A stretch of DNA of 64,000 nt from Sabulicella glaciei (GCF_026183895.1 NZ_JAPFQI010000001.1:773510-837509), one strand, 5' to 3'; positions 51,897 to 61,393 are shown, counted from the stretch's first letter. Translations and numbers: made by a program. The notes: generated by a model not told the origin, from the letters alone.

Positions 51897-53483
51897 TCAA
51901 GCTCCGCCATCCGGAATGGTCGCCATCAGGGTCTCCAGCCGGTCCGCCTCGCTGGCCGGCTTGTCGCGCCGGATGCGGGCGATGCGGGGGAAGCGCAGCG
52001 CGACGCCGGACTTATGCCGGCCGGATCGTTGGGCAGCGTCGAAGGCCACCTCCAGCACCAGTTCCTTCTCCACCTCCCGCACCGGGCCGAAGCGGGCGGT
52101 GGTGTTGTTCCGGATCCAACGATCCAGCCAAAGTAATTCCTCGTCCGTGTAGCCGCTATACGCCTTGCCGACCGGCACAAGTTCCTCGCCCCGCCACAGG
52201 CCGAAGGTGAAGTCGCTGTAGAAGGAGGAGCGCTTGCCGTGCCCGCGCTGGGCGTACATGAGCACGGCGTCGATGGTCAGCGGGTCGCGCTTCCACTTCC
52301 ACCACAGCCCTTTGGTCCGGCCGGGCACGTAGGCGCTGTCGGCGCGCTTGAGCATCAGCCCCTCGATGGAGGCCGCGCGGGTCCCGTCGCGGATCGCGGC
52401 CAGCTCCGCCATGGAGGCGAAGGGGATCAGCGGCGAAACGTCCATCAGCGCCGGGCGCTCCCGGGCGAACCAGGCTTCGAGCCGGGCCCGCCGGGCGTCG
52501 AAGGGAAGGCCGCGGAGATCCTCTTCCCCGTCCATGAGGATGTCGTAGAGGCGGATCATCGCGGGGTGCTGCTGCTGCAGCTTCGCGCCGGGCGCCTTTC
52601 GGTTCAGGCGCTGCTGCAGATCGGAGAAGGGCGCGACCTCACCTTCCCGTACCACCAGCAGCTCCCCATCCAGTACGGCATGGAAGGTCAGGGACGGGGC
52701 GAGGTCGGGAAAGGAGGCGGAGACATCCTCGCCGCCGCGCGACCAGAGCCGCGCACCGCCGGGACCGCTCGTCACCTGGACGCGGATGCCGTCCCACTTC
52801 CATTCGGCGCGCCAGTCCGGAGCGTGGAGGGCGGCGAAGTCCTTTTCCTCCAGCGGGTGCGCCAGCATCAGGGGGCGGAAGACCGGGGCGCCGTTCGGGT
52901 CGGGGCGCGGCCCCTTCCCTTCCAGCCAGCGAAAGATTGCGAGGTAGGGCGGCGCGACGCCGTGCCAGACCTCTTCGATGTCATCCAGGGGCGTGCCCGA
53001 CCAATCGGCCAGAGCCGTCTTGGCCAGCCTTGCAGAGGCGCCGACTCTCAGCCCGCCCGTCACCAGCTTGATGAGGGCGAAGCGGGCGGAGGAATCCAGC
53101 ACGTCCAGCCAGGAGGCGATGAGGTCGGGCAGATCGGCCTTGGACGTGAGTTCCAGCAGCTCCACCACCTCCGCGAGGCCGGGGGGCGGCTGGTTCGCAC
53201 CGGGCCGCTCCGGCCAGATCAGGGCGACCGTCTCGGCGAAATCGCCCACATAGTCATGGGACAGGGCCAGCAGGGCCGGATCGGTCCGCGCGGCGACGAG
53301 GTCGCGCACCAGCGCGGGCTTGGCCGTCTTCAGCGCAAGCTCCCCAGCCAGGGCGGCCAGCCCGACGCCACGGTCGGGATCTGGCGCGGTCGCGAACCAG
53401 TCACGAAGGAGGCGCAGCTTGCCGTTGCGCGACGGGGTGTAGACCAGGGATTCGAGCAGGGCGGCGAAGAGCTTGACGCTCAT
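51897..53483 (-). CDS. ATP-dependent DNA ligase of the ligase-associated repair cluster
   Basis: 528 aa. Adenylation motif EWKWDGIRVQV with the nucleophile Lys, then ARLWSRGGEDVS, HAVLDGELLVV, IEGLMLKRADSAYVPGRTKG (motif IV/V region) and WWKWKRDPLTIDAVLMYAQR. A helical DNA-binding domain occupies the N-terminal 200 residues. This is the bacterial family that travels with a dedicated exonuclease, DEXH helicase and phosphoesterase. Its ATG overlaps the exonuclease stop (ATGA). It seals nicks after processing; the physiological damage is unknown. Confidence 0.93.
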   Translation of the reverse strand: MSVKLFAALLESLVYTPSRNGKLRLLRDWFATAPDPDRGVGLAALAGELALKTAKPALVRDLVAARTDPALLALSHDYVGDFAETVALIWPERPGANQPPPGLAEVVELLELTSKADLPDLIASWLDVLDSSARFALIKLVTGGLRVGASARLAKTALADWSGTPLDDIEEVWHGVAPPYLAIFRWLEGKGPRPDPNGAPVFRPLMLAHPLEEKDFAALHAPDWRAEWKWDGIRVQVTSGPGGARLWSRGGEDVSASFPDLAPSLTFHAVLDGELLVVREGEVAPFSDLQQRLNRKAPGAKLQQQHPAMIRLYDILMDGEEDLRGLPFDARRARLEAWFARERPALMDVSPLIPFASMAELAAIRDGTRAASIEGLMLKRADSAYVPGRTKGLWWKWKRDPLTIDAVLMYAQRGHGKRSSFYSDFTFGLWRGEELVPVGKAYSGYTDEELLWLDRWIRNNTTARFGPVREVEKELVLEVAFDAAQRSGRHKSGVALRFPRIARIRRDKPASEADRLETLMATIPDGGA

Positions 53484-54520
53484 TCCCCGCCTCCTGGCTC
53501 GTCCTCGATCTCTTCGTCGCCCAGCCCGACCAGGTGCAGGGCACGGCCGCGCTGGCCACGTTGGGCCAGGGCGTGGATCAGCGCCTCCTCGCGGCCATGG
53601 GTGATCCAGATCTCGGGGGCCTGGACCTCGGCGCAGGTGTCGAGCAGTTCGTCCCAGTCGGCGTGGTCGCTGATGACCAGTGGCAGCTCCACCCCACCCT
53701 GCCGGGCGCGCTGCCGTACCCGCATCCAGCCCGAGGCGAGGCAGGGCACCGGCTCGGCCAGGCGGCGCGCCCAGCGGTCCTGGATGGCGGAAGGCGGCGC
53801 CAGGACGATGTTGCCCACGAACAACGCCTTGTTGGCCACGGTCGCCGGCTCAAGGGGGCCGAGGGACACGCCGAGTTCCTCGTAGAGGCGACACAACTTC
53901 ATCAGCGCCCCGTGCAACGGCACCGGCCGGTCCCACCCGGACTCGCGCAGGAGGGAAATGAGGCGCTGCGCCTTGCCCAGCGCATAGCAGCCAATGACAT
54001 GCGTCCGCTCCGGAAAGAGCGCGACGGAGCGCAGCAGCTTGCCGATCTCCTCAGCCGGGTCGGGATGGCGAAAGACCGGGAGCGCGAAGGTCGCCTCGGT
54101 CACGAAGACGTCGCAAGGCACCGGCTCGAAGGGCGCGCAGGTCGGGTCGGGACGGCGCTTGTAGTCGCCGCTCACCACCGCGCGGCTCCCCTTCCAGTCC
54201 ATCACCACCTGGGCGGAGCCGAGCACGTGGCCCGCCGGCCGCAGCGTCACGCGGACGCCGTTGATTTCCAGCGCCTCCCCGTAGGCGATCTCCTGCTGGA
54301 CGCGCCCGGCCCGGTCCTCGCCCATGCGGGCGCGCATAATGGCCAGGGTTTCGCGCGTCGCCAGCACGGCGCCGTGGTCGGGACGGGCATGGTCGCTGTG
54401 GCCATGGGTGATGATGGCGCGCGGCACCGGCCGGACCGGGTCCACGAAGAAATCGCCCGGCTTGCAGAAGAGGCCTTCGGGCCGGGTGCAGAGCCAGGTT
54501 TCAGGATGGGGTGCCAGCAT
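53480..54520 (-). CDS. Ligase-associated DNA exonuclease (metallo-beta-lactamase/beta-CASP fold)
   Basis: 346 aa, start MLAPHPETWLCTRPEGLFC at 54520. Metal ligands in PRAIITHGHSDHARPDHGAV (HxHxDH-like), LRPAGHVLGSAQVVM and AVVSGDYKRRPDPTCAPFEP, with later VISDHADWDELL and IWITHGREEALI. It resembles mRNA 3'-end processing/SNM1-type nucleases but is of the ligase-linked family. It is divergent from the helicase gene with only 12 bp between start codons and is followed by the ligase. Confidence 0.9.
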   Translation of the reverse strand: MLAPHPETWLCTRPEGLFCKPGDFFVDPVRPVPRAIITHGHSDHARPDHGAVLATRETLAIMRARMGEDRAGRVQQEIAYGEALEINGVRVTLRPAGHVLGSAQVVMDWKGSRAVVSGDYKRRPDPTCAPFEPVPCDVFVTEATFALPVFRHPDPAEEIGKLLRSVALFPERTHVIGCYALGKAQRLISLLRESGWDRPVPLHGALMKLCRLYEELGVSLGPLEPATVANKALFVGNIVLAPPSAIQDRWARRLAEPVPCLASGWMRVRQRARQGGVELPLVISDHADWDELLDTCAEVQAPEIWITHGREEALIHALAQRGQRGRALHLVGLGDEEIEDEPGGGE

Positions 54521-54532
54521 GTGATGGGGTGA

Positions 54533-57097
54533 ATGCGCCTTTGCCGCCCTCGGTTCCCCGCCTATATCGTGGCGGTGCCCGGAACATTGCCCGAACGTTT
54601 CGAGAATTGGTTCGCTGCCCGCAGCTGGCAAGCCCGACCTCACCAGCTTGCCATGGTCGAGGCGGCGCAGGCCGGGCGCTCGGCGCTGCTGATCGCCCCG
54701 ACTGGTGGCGGCAAGACTTTGGCCGGGTTCCTGCCGAGCCTGATCGAACTGGCCGACAGCCCTGTGGAAGGGCTGCACACCGTCTATGTCTCGCCTTTGA
54801 AGGCGCTGGCGGTGGATATCGCCCGCAACCTTTCCGCCCCGATCGAGGAGCTGGCCCTGCCCATCCGGGTCGAGGCGCGGACCGGCGACACGCCCGCAAA
54901 CCGCCGCGCCCGGCAGCGCGCCGCCCCGCCGCAGATCCTGCTGACCACGCCGGAAAGCCTGACCCTGCTGCTTTCCCTGCCCGATGCGCAGGAGATGTTC
55001 GGCGGGCTGCGCCGCGTGGTGGTGGACGAGGCGCACGCCCTCGCCGGGACCAAGCGCGGCGACCAGCTTTCGCTCTGCCTCGCCCGGCTGGAGAGCATTG
55101 CGCCCGGCATGGCGGTCGCGGGTCTGTCGGCCACGGTGAACCATCCAGACGCGCTCCGGGAATGGCTGCGCCCGGGCGGCGACGTCGCGCTCGTCCGGGG
55201 TGCGGGCGGCGCGGCGCCGGAGATCGGGGTGCAGCTTCCGGCGGGGCGGCTGCCCTGGGGCGGCCACATGGGCCTGGCGAGCGCACCGGAGATCATGGCG
55301 CGCATCGCCGGGGCCGGCGTCACGATCGTCTTCGTGAACACACGCGCCCAGTCCGAACTGGTCTTCGCCGCCCTGTGGCGCCTGAACGACGCGGCGCTGC
55401 CCATCGCCCTCCACCATGGCTCCCTTACCATCGAGCAGCGGCGCAAGGTTGAGGCGGCGATGGCGGCCGGCACGCTGCGCGCGGTGGTGGCGACGGCCTC
55501 GCTGGACCTCGGCATCGACTGGGGCGCGGTGGACCAGGTGATCCAGGTGGGCGCACCCAAGGGCGTCGCGCGCCTCCTCCAGCGCGTAGGCCGCGCCAAC
55601 CATCGCATGGACGAGCCGAGCCGCGCCTTCCTGGTCCCCGCCAACCGCTTCGAAGTAATCGAGTGCCGTGCCGCCATCGAGGCCGTCGCGGCTGGGGAGC
55701 TGGATGGCGATCCGCCGCGCCCGGGCGGCCTGGACGTGCTCGCGCAGCATGTCCTCGCCATGGCATGCCACGCGCCCTTCCACCCCGACGCGCTCTTTGA
55801 GGAAGTTCGGCGCGCGGGCGCTTATGCGGAGCTTTCGCGGCGCGATTTCGACGATGTCGTCCGCTTCGCCGAGGATGGCGGCTACGCGCTGCGCTCCTAC
55901 GACCGCTGGCGCCGGCTGTTCCGCGACGCGGAGGGGCTCTACCACATCCGCGGCGACGGCGTTGCGCGGATCGTGCGGATGAATCTGGGCACCATCGTGG
56001 ACACGCCGCTGCTCAAGGTGCGGATGCGCGGCGGGCCGATGCTGGGCGAGGTGGAGGAGTGGTTCATCACCACCCTCGTCCCCGGCGATGCCTTTCTCTT
56101 CGCCGGGCAGGTGCTGCGCTTCGAAGGGATGAACGGCGTCGTGGCCGAGGTGTCGCGCGGCGGCGTGGGCGATGCGCGCGTCCCCACCTATGCCGGGGCG
56201 AAGCTGCCGCTCTCCACTCATCTCGCGGCGCGGGTGCGCGGCATCCTGCATGACCCGGAGCGCTGGCGCGACCTGCCGGACGAGGTGCGGGACTGGTTGC
56301 GGCTGCAATCGCTCCGCTCCCGCCTGCCGGGACGCGACGACCTGTTGGTGGAAAGCTTTCCGCGCGGCGGGCGCTGGTTCATCGTCGCCTACGGCTTCGA
56401 AGGGCGCCTTGCGCACCAGACCCTCGGCATGCTGGCGACGCGACGCATGGAGCGCCTTGGCTGGGGGCCGCTCGGCTACGTCGCGACCGACTACGTGCTC
56501 GCCGCCTGGATGGCGTTTGAGCCGGGCGACGCCGCGGAACTCTTCACCGAGGACCTTCTCGGCGAGGAGCTGGAGGAGTGGATCGCGGAATCCTCCATGC
56601 TTCGCCGCACCTTCCGCAACATCGCCACCGTGGCCGGGCTGATCGAGAAGAACCACCCGGGCCAAGAGAAGACCCGACGCCAGATGACCGTGAACAGCGA
56701 CCTGATCTACGAGGTGCTGCGCAAGCACGAGCCTGACCACGTCCTGCTGCGCGCCACCCGCGCCGAGGCGGCGTCCGGCCTCACCGACGTCGCGCGCATC
56801 GCCGCGCTGCTCGCCCGCGTGAAGGGGCGCGTCGTGCATCGCCGCCTCAAGCGCGTCTCCCCCCTCGCCGTGCCGGCCCTTATTGAGCAAGGCCGCGAGT
56901 GGGTGCCGGGCGGCGCGGAGGACGACATCCTGGCCGAGGCCGCCGCGCTGGTGAACGACGCGACCGACGGGGCCGAGCGGTTCAATGAGACGCTGGCCGA
57001 GCTGACCGACGAGATCCAGGTCCGCGCGGCCGTGGACCAGGACCGGTCGCGCTTCGGTCGCTCCGAACGCCGGCGTCCGGCGAGGCGGCGCGCATGA
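54533..57097 (+). CDS. Ligase-associated DEXH-box helicase (Lhr-like)
   Basis: 854 aa from ATG 54533; a GTG at 54569 (VAVPGTLPERFENWFAARSW) is an equally plausible start. Motifs: Q-like ARPHQLAMVEAAQAG, Walker A LLIAPTGGGKTLAGFLPSLI, Ia YVSPLKALAVDIARNL, II RRVVVDEAHALAGTKRGDQL, III GLSATVNHPDAL, IV TIVFVNTRAQSELVFAALWR, V ATASLDLGIDWGAVDQVIQV and VI RLLQRVGRANHRMDEP. An Lhr-core-type winged helix and C-terminal region follow. It probably unwinds or translocates on damaged DNA for the exonuclease and ligase. Its stop overlaps the PdeM start (ATGA). Confidence 0.93.
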   Translation: MRLCRPRFPAYIVAVPGTLPERFENWFAARSWQARPHQLAMVEAAQAGRSALLIAPTGGGKTLAGFLPSLIELADSPVEGLHTVYVSPLKALAVDIARNLSAPIEELALPIRVEARTGDTPANRRARQRAAPPQILLTTPESLTLLLSLPDAQEMFGGLRRVVVDEAHALAGTKRGDQLSLCLARLESIAPGMAVAGLSATVNHPDALREWLRPGGDVALVRGAGGAAPEIGVQLPAGRLPWGGHMGLASAPEIMARIAGAGVTIVFVNTRAQSELVFAALWRLNDAALPIALHHGSLTIEQRRKVEAAMAAGTLRAVVATASLDLGIDWGAVDQVIQVGAPKGVARLLQRVGRANHRMDEPSRAFLVPANRFEVIECRAAIEAVAAGELDGDPPRPGGLDVLAQHVLAMACHAPFHPDALFEEVRRAGAYAELSRRDFDDVVRFAEDGGYALRSYDRWRRLFRDAEGLYHIRGDGVARIVRMNLGTIVDTPLLKVRMRGGPMLGEVEEWFITTLVPGDAFLFAGQVLRFEGMNGVVAEVSRGGVGDARVPTYAGAKLPLSTHLAARVRGILHDPERWRDLPDEVRDWLRLQSLRSRLPGRDDLLVESFPRGGRWFIVAYGFEGRLAHQTLGMLATRRMERLGWGPLGYVATDYVLAAWMAFEPGDAAELFTEDLLGEELEEWIAESSMLRRTFRNIATVAGLIEKNHPGQEKTRRQMTVNSDLIYEVLRKHEPDHVLLRATRAEAASGLTDVARIAALLARVKGRVVHRRLKRVSPLAVPALIEQGREWVPGGAEDDILAEAAALVNDATDGAERFNETLAELTDEIQVRAAVDQDRSRFGRSERRRPARRRA

Positions 57098-57765
57098 TCG
57101 CGGCACCGGTCCATCTTCTCGGGGAGCGGCTGATGCTCTGTCCCTCAGGCGCGCTGCATTGGCCCGGCGAGCGAACGCTGGTCGTCGCCGACCTGCATCT
57201 GGAGAAGGGAAGCGCCTTCGCCGCGCGCGGTGCCATGCTGCCGCCCTACGACACGCGCGAAACGCTTCAGCGCCTTTCCCTCGCCATTCGTCGTCATGGC
57301 GCGCGCCGCCTCGTTCTGCTGGGCGACAGCTTCCACGACGGCGCGGCAACGGGACGCATGGCGGTGGAGGACCGCGCGACCCTGGAGCGGCTCTGTGCGG
57401 GGCTTGAGGAGTGCATCTGGGTGTCGGGCAACCACGACGCGGAGCACGGCGTCCCGGAATGGCGGCGCGGCAAGCTGGTCTTCCGCCACATCGCCGGCGA
57501 CGTGGCGCGGGGCGAAGCGGAGCTTAGCGGCCACTTCCATCCGAAGGCGACGATGCCGACGCGCATCGGCGGCATCACGCGGCCCTGCTTCCTGCTCTGC
57601 GCGAACCGGCTGGTGCTGCCATCATTCGGCGCGTTCACGGGCGGGCTGAACGTTCTCGATCCGGCCATGGCCGGGATCGCACGGAATGCGGTGCGCGTCT
57701 TCCTTCTCGGCGACGCACGGTTGCATTCCGCGCCATTCGACGCATTGCGGCGGGCGGCCGCCTGA
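57094..57765 (+). CDS. pdeM: Ligase-associated DNA-damage-response phosphoesterase PdeM
   Basis: 223 aa metallophosphoesterase. Dinuclear-metal motifs are LVVADLHLEKGSAFA (DxH), VLLGDSFHDGA (GDxxHD), WVSGNHDAEHG (GNHD) and AELSGHFHPKAT (GHxH). It is the fourth member of the ligase-exonuclease-helicase system and may remove blocked 3' ends or hydrolyse cyclic phosphodiesters. Translationally coupled to the helicase. Confidence 0.92.
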   Translation: MIAAPVHLLGERLMLCPSGALHWPGERTLVVADLHLEKGSAFAARGAMLPPYDTRETLQRLSLAIRRHGARRLVLLGDSFHDGAATGRMAVEDRATLERLCAGLEECIWVSGNHDAEHGVPEWRRGKLVFRHIAGDVARGEAELSGHFHPKATMPTRIGGITRPCFLLCANRLVLPSFGAFTGGLNVLDPAMAGIARNAVRVFLLGDARLHSAPFDALRRAAA

Positions 57766-57786
57766 GGGCCTCCCGCCGCGTCGCGA

Positions 57787-58404
57787 CTACTGGATCAGCG
57801 CAACGTCGATCGGCAGGACGACGCCGTTGCTGGCGATCATCTCCGGCACCAGGAAGCGCGTCGGGCGCAGCTCCGCGTTCACGCCGCCGACGCCGAAGCC
57901 CGTGTCACTGACGATGCGTGTGCGGTATTCCTGGCCAGGCTGCGAGGCGACCTCGATCACGTTGCCGTTCATGGTGCGCAGCTGCGTGCTGGTGTTGGCC
58001 AGCTGCGCCAGAGTGTAGCGGCCCGGGACGATGTGCAGGTCCACGAAGGCCATCAGGCGAAGGCGGTCGCCTTGCTGGATGTTGCCTTCCTGGTTGTCCG
58101 TGTTCTCCGTGCCCATCCAGTTCTGGCGCAGCCCGGCGGGGATGCGGCCGATCGCTTCATCCGTCGGGGCCAGCAGGGTGAAGGGTCCGGCGCCGCGCAG
58201 GTCCTCGACGCGGCCGGCAAGACGTGCCAGGGTGATGAAGCGATTGAAGTTGCCGGCGGCGGCGAGCGTGTCGATCACGTTCAGCGGCGAGGCACGGGTC
58301 TGGCTGCCGACGACGGGCATGTTGCTGGCGTTCTGCGCCAGGGCCGGCGCGGCGAGCAGGGCAGCGCCGGCGCCGAACAGGACGCGGCGAGAGCGGATCA
58401 TCAT
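57787..58404 (-). CDS. Secreted fasciclin-domain protein
   Basis: 205 aa. Signal peptide RRVLFGAGAALLAAPALAQ. One FAS1 domain: NVIDTLAAAGNFNRFITLAR, FTLLAPTDEAIGRIPAGLRQ (H1 motif FTLxAPTDEA), then VDLHIVPGRYTLAQL (H2-like) and a C-terminal NGVVLPIDVALIQ in place of NGVIHVIDxVL. The family mediates adhesion or surface interactions. Periplasmic or extracellular. It is divergent from photolyase. Confidence 0.9.
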   Translation of the reverse strand: MMIRSRRVLFGAGAALLAAPALAQNASNMPVVGSQTRASPLNVIDTLAAAGNFNRFITLARLAGRVEDLRGAGPFTLLAPTDEAIGRIPAGLRQNWMGTENTDNQEGNIQQGDRLRLMAFVDLHIVPGRYTLAQLANTSTQLRTMNGNVIEVASQPGQEYRTRIVSDTGFGVGGVNAELRPTRFLVPEMIASNGVVLPIDVALIQ

Positions 58405-58506
58405 GATTGTGACTCCTCGAGTCGGGGATCGCGTCGCCCGAACGTGAGGTTATCCCAGACGGTTTCAGTCTTTCCGCACGGGGCCCGCGCCCCTAAATCG
58501 CATGAC

Positions 58507-59907
58507 ATGACCGCTCCGGCCCTCTTCTGGTTCAGGCAGGACCTGCGCTTGGCGGATAATCCTGCCCTGGAAGCAGCGTGCCGGAAGCCTGTCCTTCCGG
58601 TCTTCCTGCTCGACGATGAGGCCGCCGGCACATGGCGCGCGGGCGGTGCCGCGCGGTGGTGGCTGCACCGGTCCCTCGCGGCGCTCGACACCGCGCTGCG
58701 GACCCGCGGCGCGGCCCTGCACCTCGCGCGCGGCCGCGCTGTGGAGGTCATTCCTGCCCTCGCGGCGCGCATCGGCGCGAACGAGGTGCACGCGGGGCTC
58801 CTCTACGAACCCTGGGCACGGAAGCGCGACGCCGAAGTTGCTGAACGGCTGCGTGCCGAGGGAGGCACGCTTTTCCTGCACTCCTCGGCGCTGCTGCACG
58901 AGCCGCACACGCTCCGCAGCGGCCAGGGCCGGCCCTACGCGGCCTTCACCCCCTTCGCGCGCGCCCTGTTCGGAAAGGGCGAGCCGCCTGCCCCCTTCCG
59001 CGCACCCCAGGAGCTGTCCGGGCTCGAACTGCCTGGGCTTGCCCTCGAAGCCCTTGAACTCCTGCCGTCGGACGAGCCAGCCTGGTGGCAAGGCATGGAG
59101 GAAAGCTGGCGGCCGGGCGAGGCCGGGGCGCAGTCGCGCCTTGCGCGCTTCATGGCGGAAGGGCTGCGCGGCTATGGCGAGGGGCGCGACCGCCCTGCCA
59201 TTGAGGGAACCGCGCGACTCTCGCCGCATTTGCGCTGGGGCGAGGTGTCGCCGCGTCAGGCTTGGCACGCGGCGCGCGCGGCGGGGGCAGAGGGCGATCA
59301 CGGCTTCCTGAAGGAACTGCTCTGGCGCGACTTCTCCTACCACCTGCTCTGGCACCGGCCCGAGATGCCCGAGGCGCCACTTGCCCGCCGTTTCGAAGCC
59401 TTTCCCGCAGTTCGCGACATGCGCCTGCTGCGGCGCTGGCAGCGCGGCCGCACCGGCTTTCCGCTGGTGGATGCGGGGATGCGCCAGCTTTGGCAGACGG
59501 GCTGGATGCACAACCGGGTGCGGATGGTGGCCTCCTCGGTCCTGGTGAAGCACCTGCTCCAGCCCTGGCAGGATGGGGCGGCGTGGTTCTGGGACACGCT
59601 GGTGGATGCCGACCTCGCCTCCAACAGCGCTTCCTGGCAGTGGATCGGGGGCAGCGGCGCCGACGCCTCGCCATTCTTTCGCGTTTTCAACCCGGTGCTG
59701 CAGGGCGAGCGCTTCGACCCGGAGGGCGACTACGTGCGCCGCTGGGTGCCGGAGCTGGCCGATGTGCCGCGCCGCTTTGTCCACCGGCCCTGGGCAATGC
59801 CGGGCGGCCCGCCCGCCCCCTACCCCACCCCCCTCGTTGCACCCGAGGAAGGGCGCCGCCGCGCCCTCGACGCCTTCGCGCGGATGCGCGCCGCGGAGGC
59901 CGCGTGA
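58507..59907 (+). CDS. phrB: Deoxyribodipyrimidine photolyase (class I CPD type)
   Basis: 466 aa, ATG 58507. Photolyase N-domain LFWFRQDLRLADNPALEAAC. FAD-domain blocks: LSPHLRWGEVSPRQAW, FLKELLWRDFSYHLLWHRPE, GRTGFPLVDAGMRQLWQTGW, MHNRVRMVASSVLVKHLLQP and DADLASNSASWQWIGGSGAD. PFFRVFNPVLQGERFDPEGD and YVRRWVPEL follow. The Trp, Asn and Glu typical of CPD repair are in place. It repairs UV pyrimidine dimers with blue light. Its stop overlaps the metallophosphoesterase GTG start (GTGA). Confidence 0.94.
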   Translation: MTAPALFWFRQDLRLADNPALEAACRKPVLPVFLLDDEAAGTWRAGGAARWWLHRSLAALDTALRTRGAALHLARGRAVEVIPALAARIGANEVHAGLLYEPWARKRDAEVAERLRAEGGTLFLHSSALLHEPHTLRSGQGRPYAAFTPFARALFGKGEPPAPFRAPQELSGLELPGLALEALELLPSDEPAWWQGMEESWRPGEAGAQSRLARFMAEGLRGYGEGRDRPAIEGTARLSPHLRWGEVSPRQAWHAARAAGAEGDHGFLKELLWRDFSYHLLWHRPEMPEAPLARRFEAFPAVRDMRLLRRWQRGRTGFPLVDAGMRQLWQTGWMHNRVRMVASSVLVKHLLQPWQDGAAWFWDTLVDADLASNSASWQWIGGSGADASPFFRVFNPVLQGERFDPEGDYVRRWVPELADVPRRFVHRPWAMPGGPPAPYPTPLVAPEEGRRRALDAFARMRAAEAA

Positions 59908-60623
59908 TCGAGGAGCTGCGCCAGAGAGGCTTCGCCGGGATCCGGGCCGTCGGAGACGTGCATGGAGAGGCATCGCAGTTCCGCGCGGCCATCGAGGGTG
60001 CGCGTGAGGCCCGCCTCTTCGTGGTGCAGCTTGGCGACCTGACGGATTACGGGCCCGACGCTGCGGAGGCGCTGCGCCTCGCCTTCACGATGGTCGACCG
60101 CAGGGAAGGCCTGTTCCTGCTGGGCAACCACGACCACAAGCTGCGCCGCGCCCTGGACGGCGCACGGGTCCGCTCCCCGGCCGAGGCGATCCCGCGCACC
60201 CTGGCCCAGCTTGGGGAAGCCTCGGATGGGATCGCCCTCGCGACGCGCGCGCTGGAGGAGATCGGCCGCGCCCCAGCCTGGCTTCGGGCGGGGCCGCTGC
60301 TGTTCGTCCATGCGGCCTTCCACCGCACCATGCTGCTGACGCCACCGCCGCCGGATGCCGGCCGCCGCCGCCCTGACCCAGTGCTGTCGCGGGCGCTGTT
60401 CGGGCAGGTGACGGGCCGCACCCTGGCCAGCGGCTATCCAGAGCGCCTCGTGCTCTGGGTCGATTCGATCCCGCGCGGCCTCACCGTCGTGGTCGGCCAC
60501 GACCCGCGCTCCCGCGACGGGCGGCCGCTGCGCGTCACCGGCCGCATGGGCGGCGAGGCGGTGTTCCTGGATACCGGCGCCGGCAAGGGCGGGCACCTGT
60601 CCTGGCTGGACTTTCCGATCTAG
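59904..60623 (+). CDS. Metallophosphoesterase, serine/threonine phosphatase-like
   Basis: 239 aa, GTG start at 59904 overlapping the photolyase stop. Motifs: IRAVGDVHGEASQFRAAIEG (GDVHG), VVQLGDLTDYGPDAAEALRL (GDxxDxG), LFLLGNHDHKLRRAL (GNHD), LLFVHAAFHRTML and VVVGHDPRSRDG. These match the PPP-type phosphatases such as bis(5'-nucleosyl)-tetraphosphatase or protein phosphatases. Coupling with photolyase is notable but a shared job is not established. It converges with the creatininase gene, sharing CTAG. Confidence 0.88.
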   Translation: MIEELRQRGFAGIRAVGDVHGEASQFRAAIEGAREARLFVVQLGDLTDYGPDAAEALRLAFTMVDRREGLFLLGNHDHKLRRALDGARVRSPAEAIPRTLAQLGEASDGIALATRALEEIGRAPAWLRAGPLLFVHAAFHRTMLLTPPPPDAGRRRPDPVLSRALFGQVTGRTLASGYPERLVLWVDSIPRGLTVVVGHDPRSRDGRPLRVTGRMGGEAVFLDTGAGKGGHLSWLDFPI

Positions 60624-61393
60624 CCCGCCTCGCCCCAAAGCGCCGGATTGGCCAGGACCTCAGCGCAGGCCTCCGCGATGGAGGCCAGCAGCCGCTCGCC
60701 CTTCTCCGCACTTGCCACGCGGGCATCCCCGATCACCCCGCTCGCGCTCGCCTCGCGGAAGGAACGGCGCATGAGCAGGCCGGAGGGCTGCCCCGGCACG
60801 CGAGTGGACATCGGCCCATGCGCCTCGGGCAGGCGTTCCTGCCGCACGCCCTCGGGCAGGACGTGCCAGACGAGGCTCGTTTCCGCCTCGCAGGCGTGCA
60901 TCAGGCCAAGTTGGCGTTCCAGATGCGGCGCGATGGCCTCCGGCACCAAGTGCCAGTAGGTGCATCCGGCGACGCGGATGCCAAAGGTGACGGCCAGTTC
61001 CGTCGCGGCGGTGCCGATCGCCTCGCTGTTGCCGCCATGCCCATTCAGCAGCAGCACCCGGCGGAACCCCGCCCGCGCCGCGCTGCCGACGATGCCGCGC
61101 AGCAGCGCCTGGAAGGTCGCGCTGTCCAGCGTCACCGTGCCGCCAAAGGCCATGTGATGCTCGGCGAGGCCGGTCCAGACGACCGGCGCCACCACGGAGT
61201 CCAAGCCGCGTCCGCGCAGGCGCCGCGCCGTTTCCAGCGCCACCGCCCCCGCCAACAGGATGTCCGTGCCGGTGACGAGGTGCGGCCCGTGCTGCTCCAG
61301 CGAAGCGACAGGCAGGATCAGCAGCGCCCCGCTCGCCGCCCTTGCGCCGAGTTCGGCCGCCGTCAGCTTCATCCATTCCGTTGGCGCATCCAT
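60620..61393 (-). CDS. Creatininase-family amidohydrolase
   Basis: 257 aa. Family pattern: LLILPVASLEQHGPHLVTGT (ExHGxHLP-like), DILLAGAVALETARR, VVWTGLAEHHMAFGGTVTLD and VLLLNGHGGNSEAIGTAATE (GHGGN), with HACEAETSLVWHVLPE near the end. Members open cyclic amides or process cofactors (creatinine, mycofactocin, F420-type steps) with two metals; the substrate here is unknown. Cytoplasmic. Confidence 0.9.
   Translation of the reverse strand: MDAPTEWMKLTAAELGARAASGALLILPVASLEQHGPHLVTGTDILLAGAVALETARRLRGRGLDSVVAPVVWTGLAEHHMAFGGTVTLDSATFQALLRGIVGSAARAGFRRVLLLNGHGGNSEAIGTAATELAVTFGIRVAGCTYWHLVPEAIAPHLERQLGLMHACEAETSLVWHVLPEGVRQERLPEAHGPMSTRVPGQPSGLLMRRSFREASASGVIGDARVASAEKGERLLASIAEACAEVLANPALWGEAG

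Noticed and set aside
54600-57349. Very long leftward frame extending the exonuclease frame through the helicase gene
   Set aside because: Antisense shadow of the helicase; only the part from 54520 downward has the exonuclease motifs.
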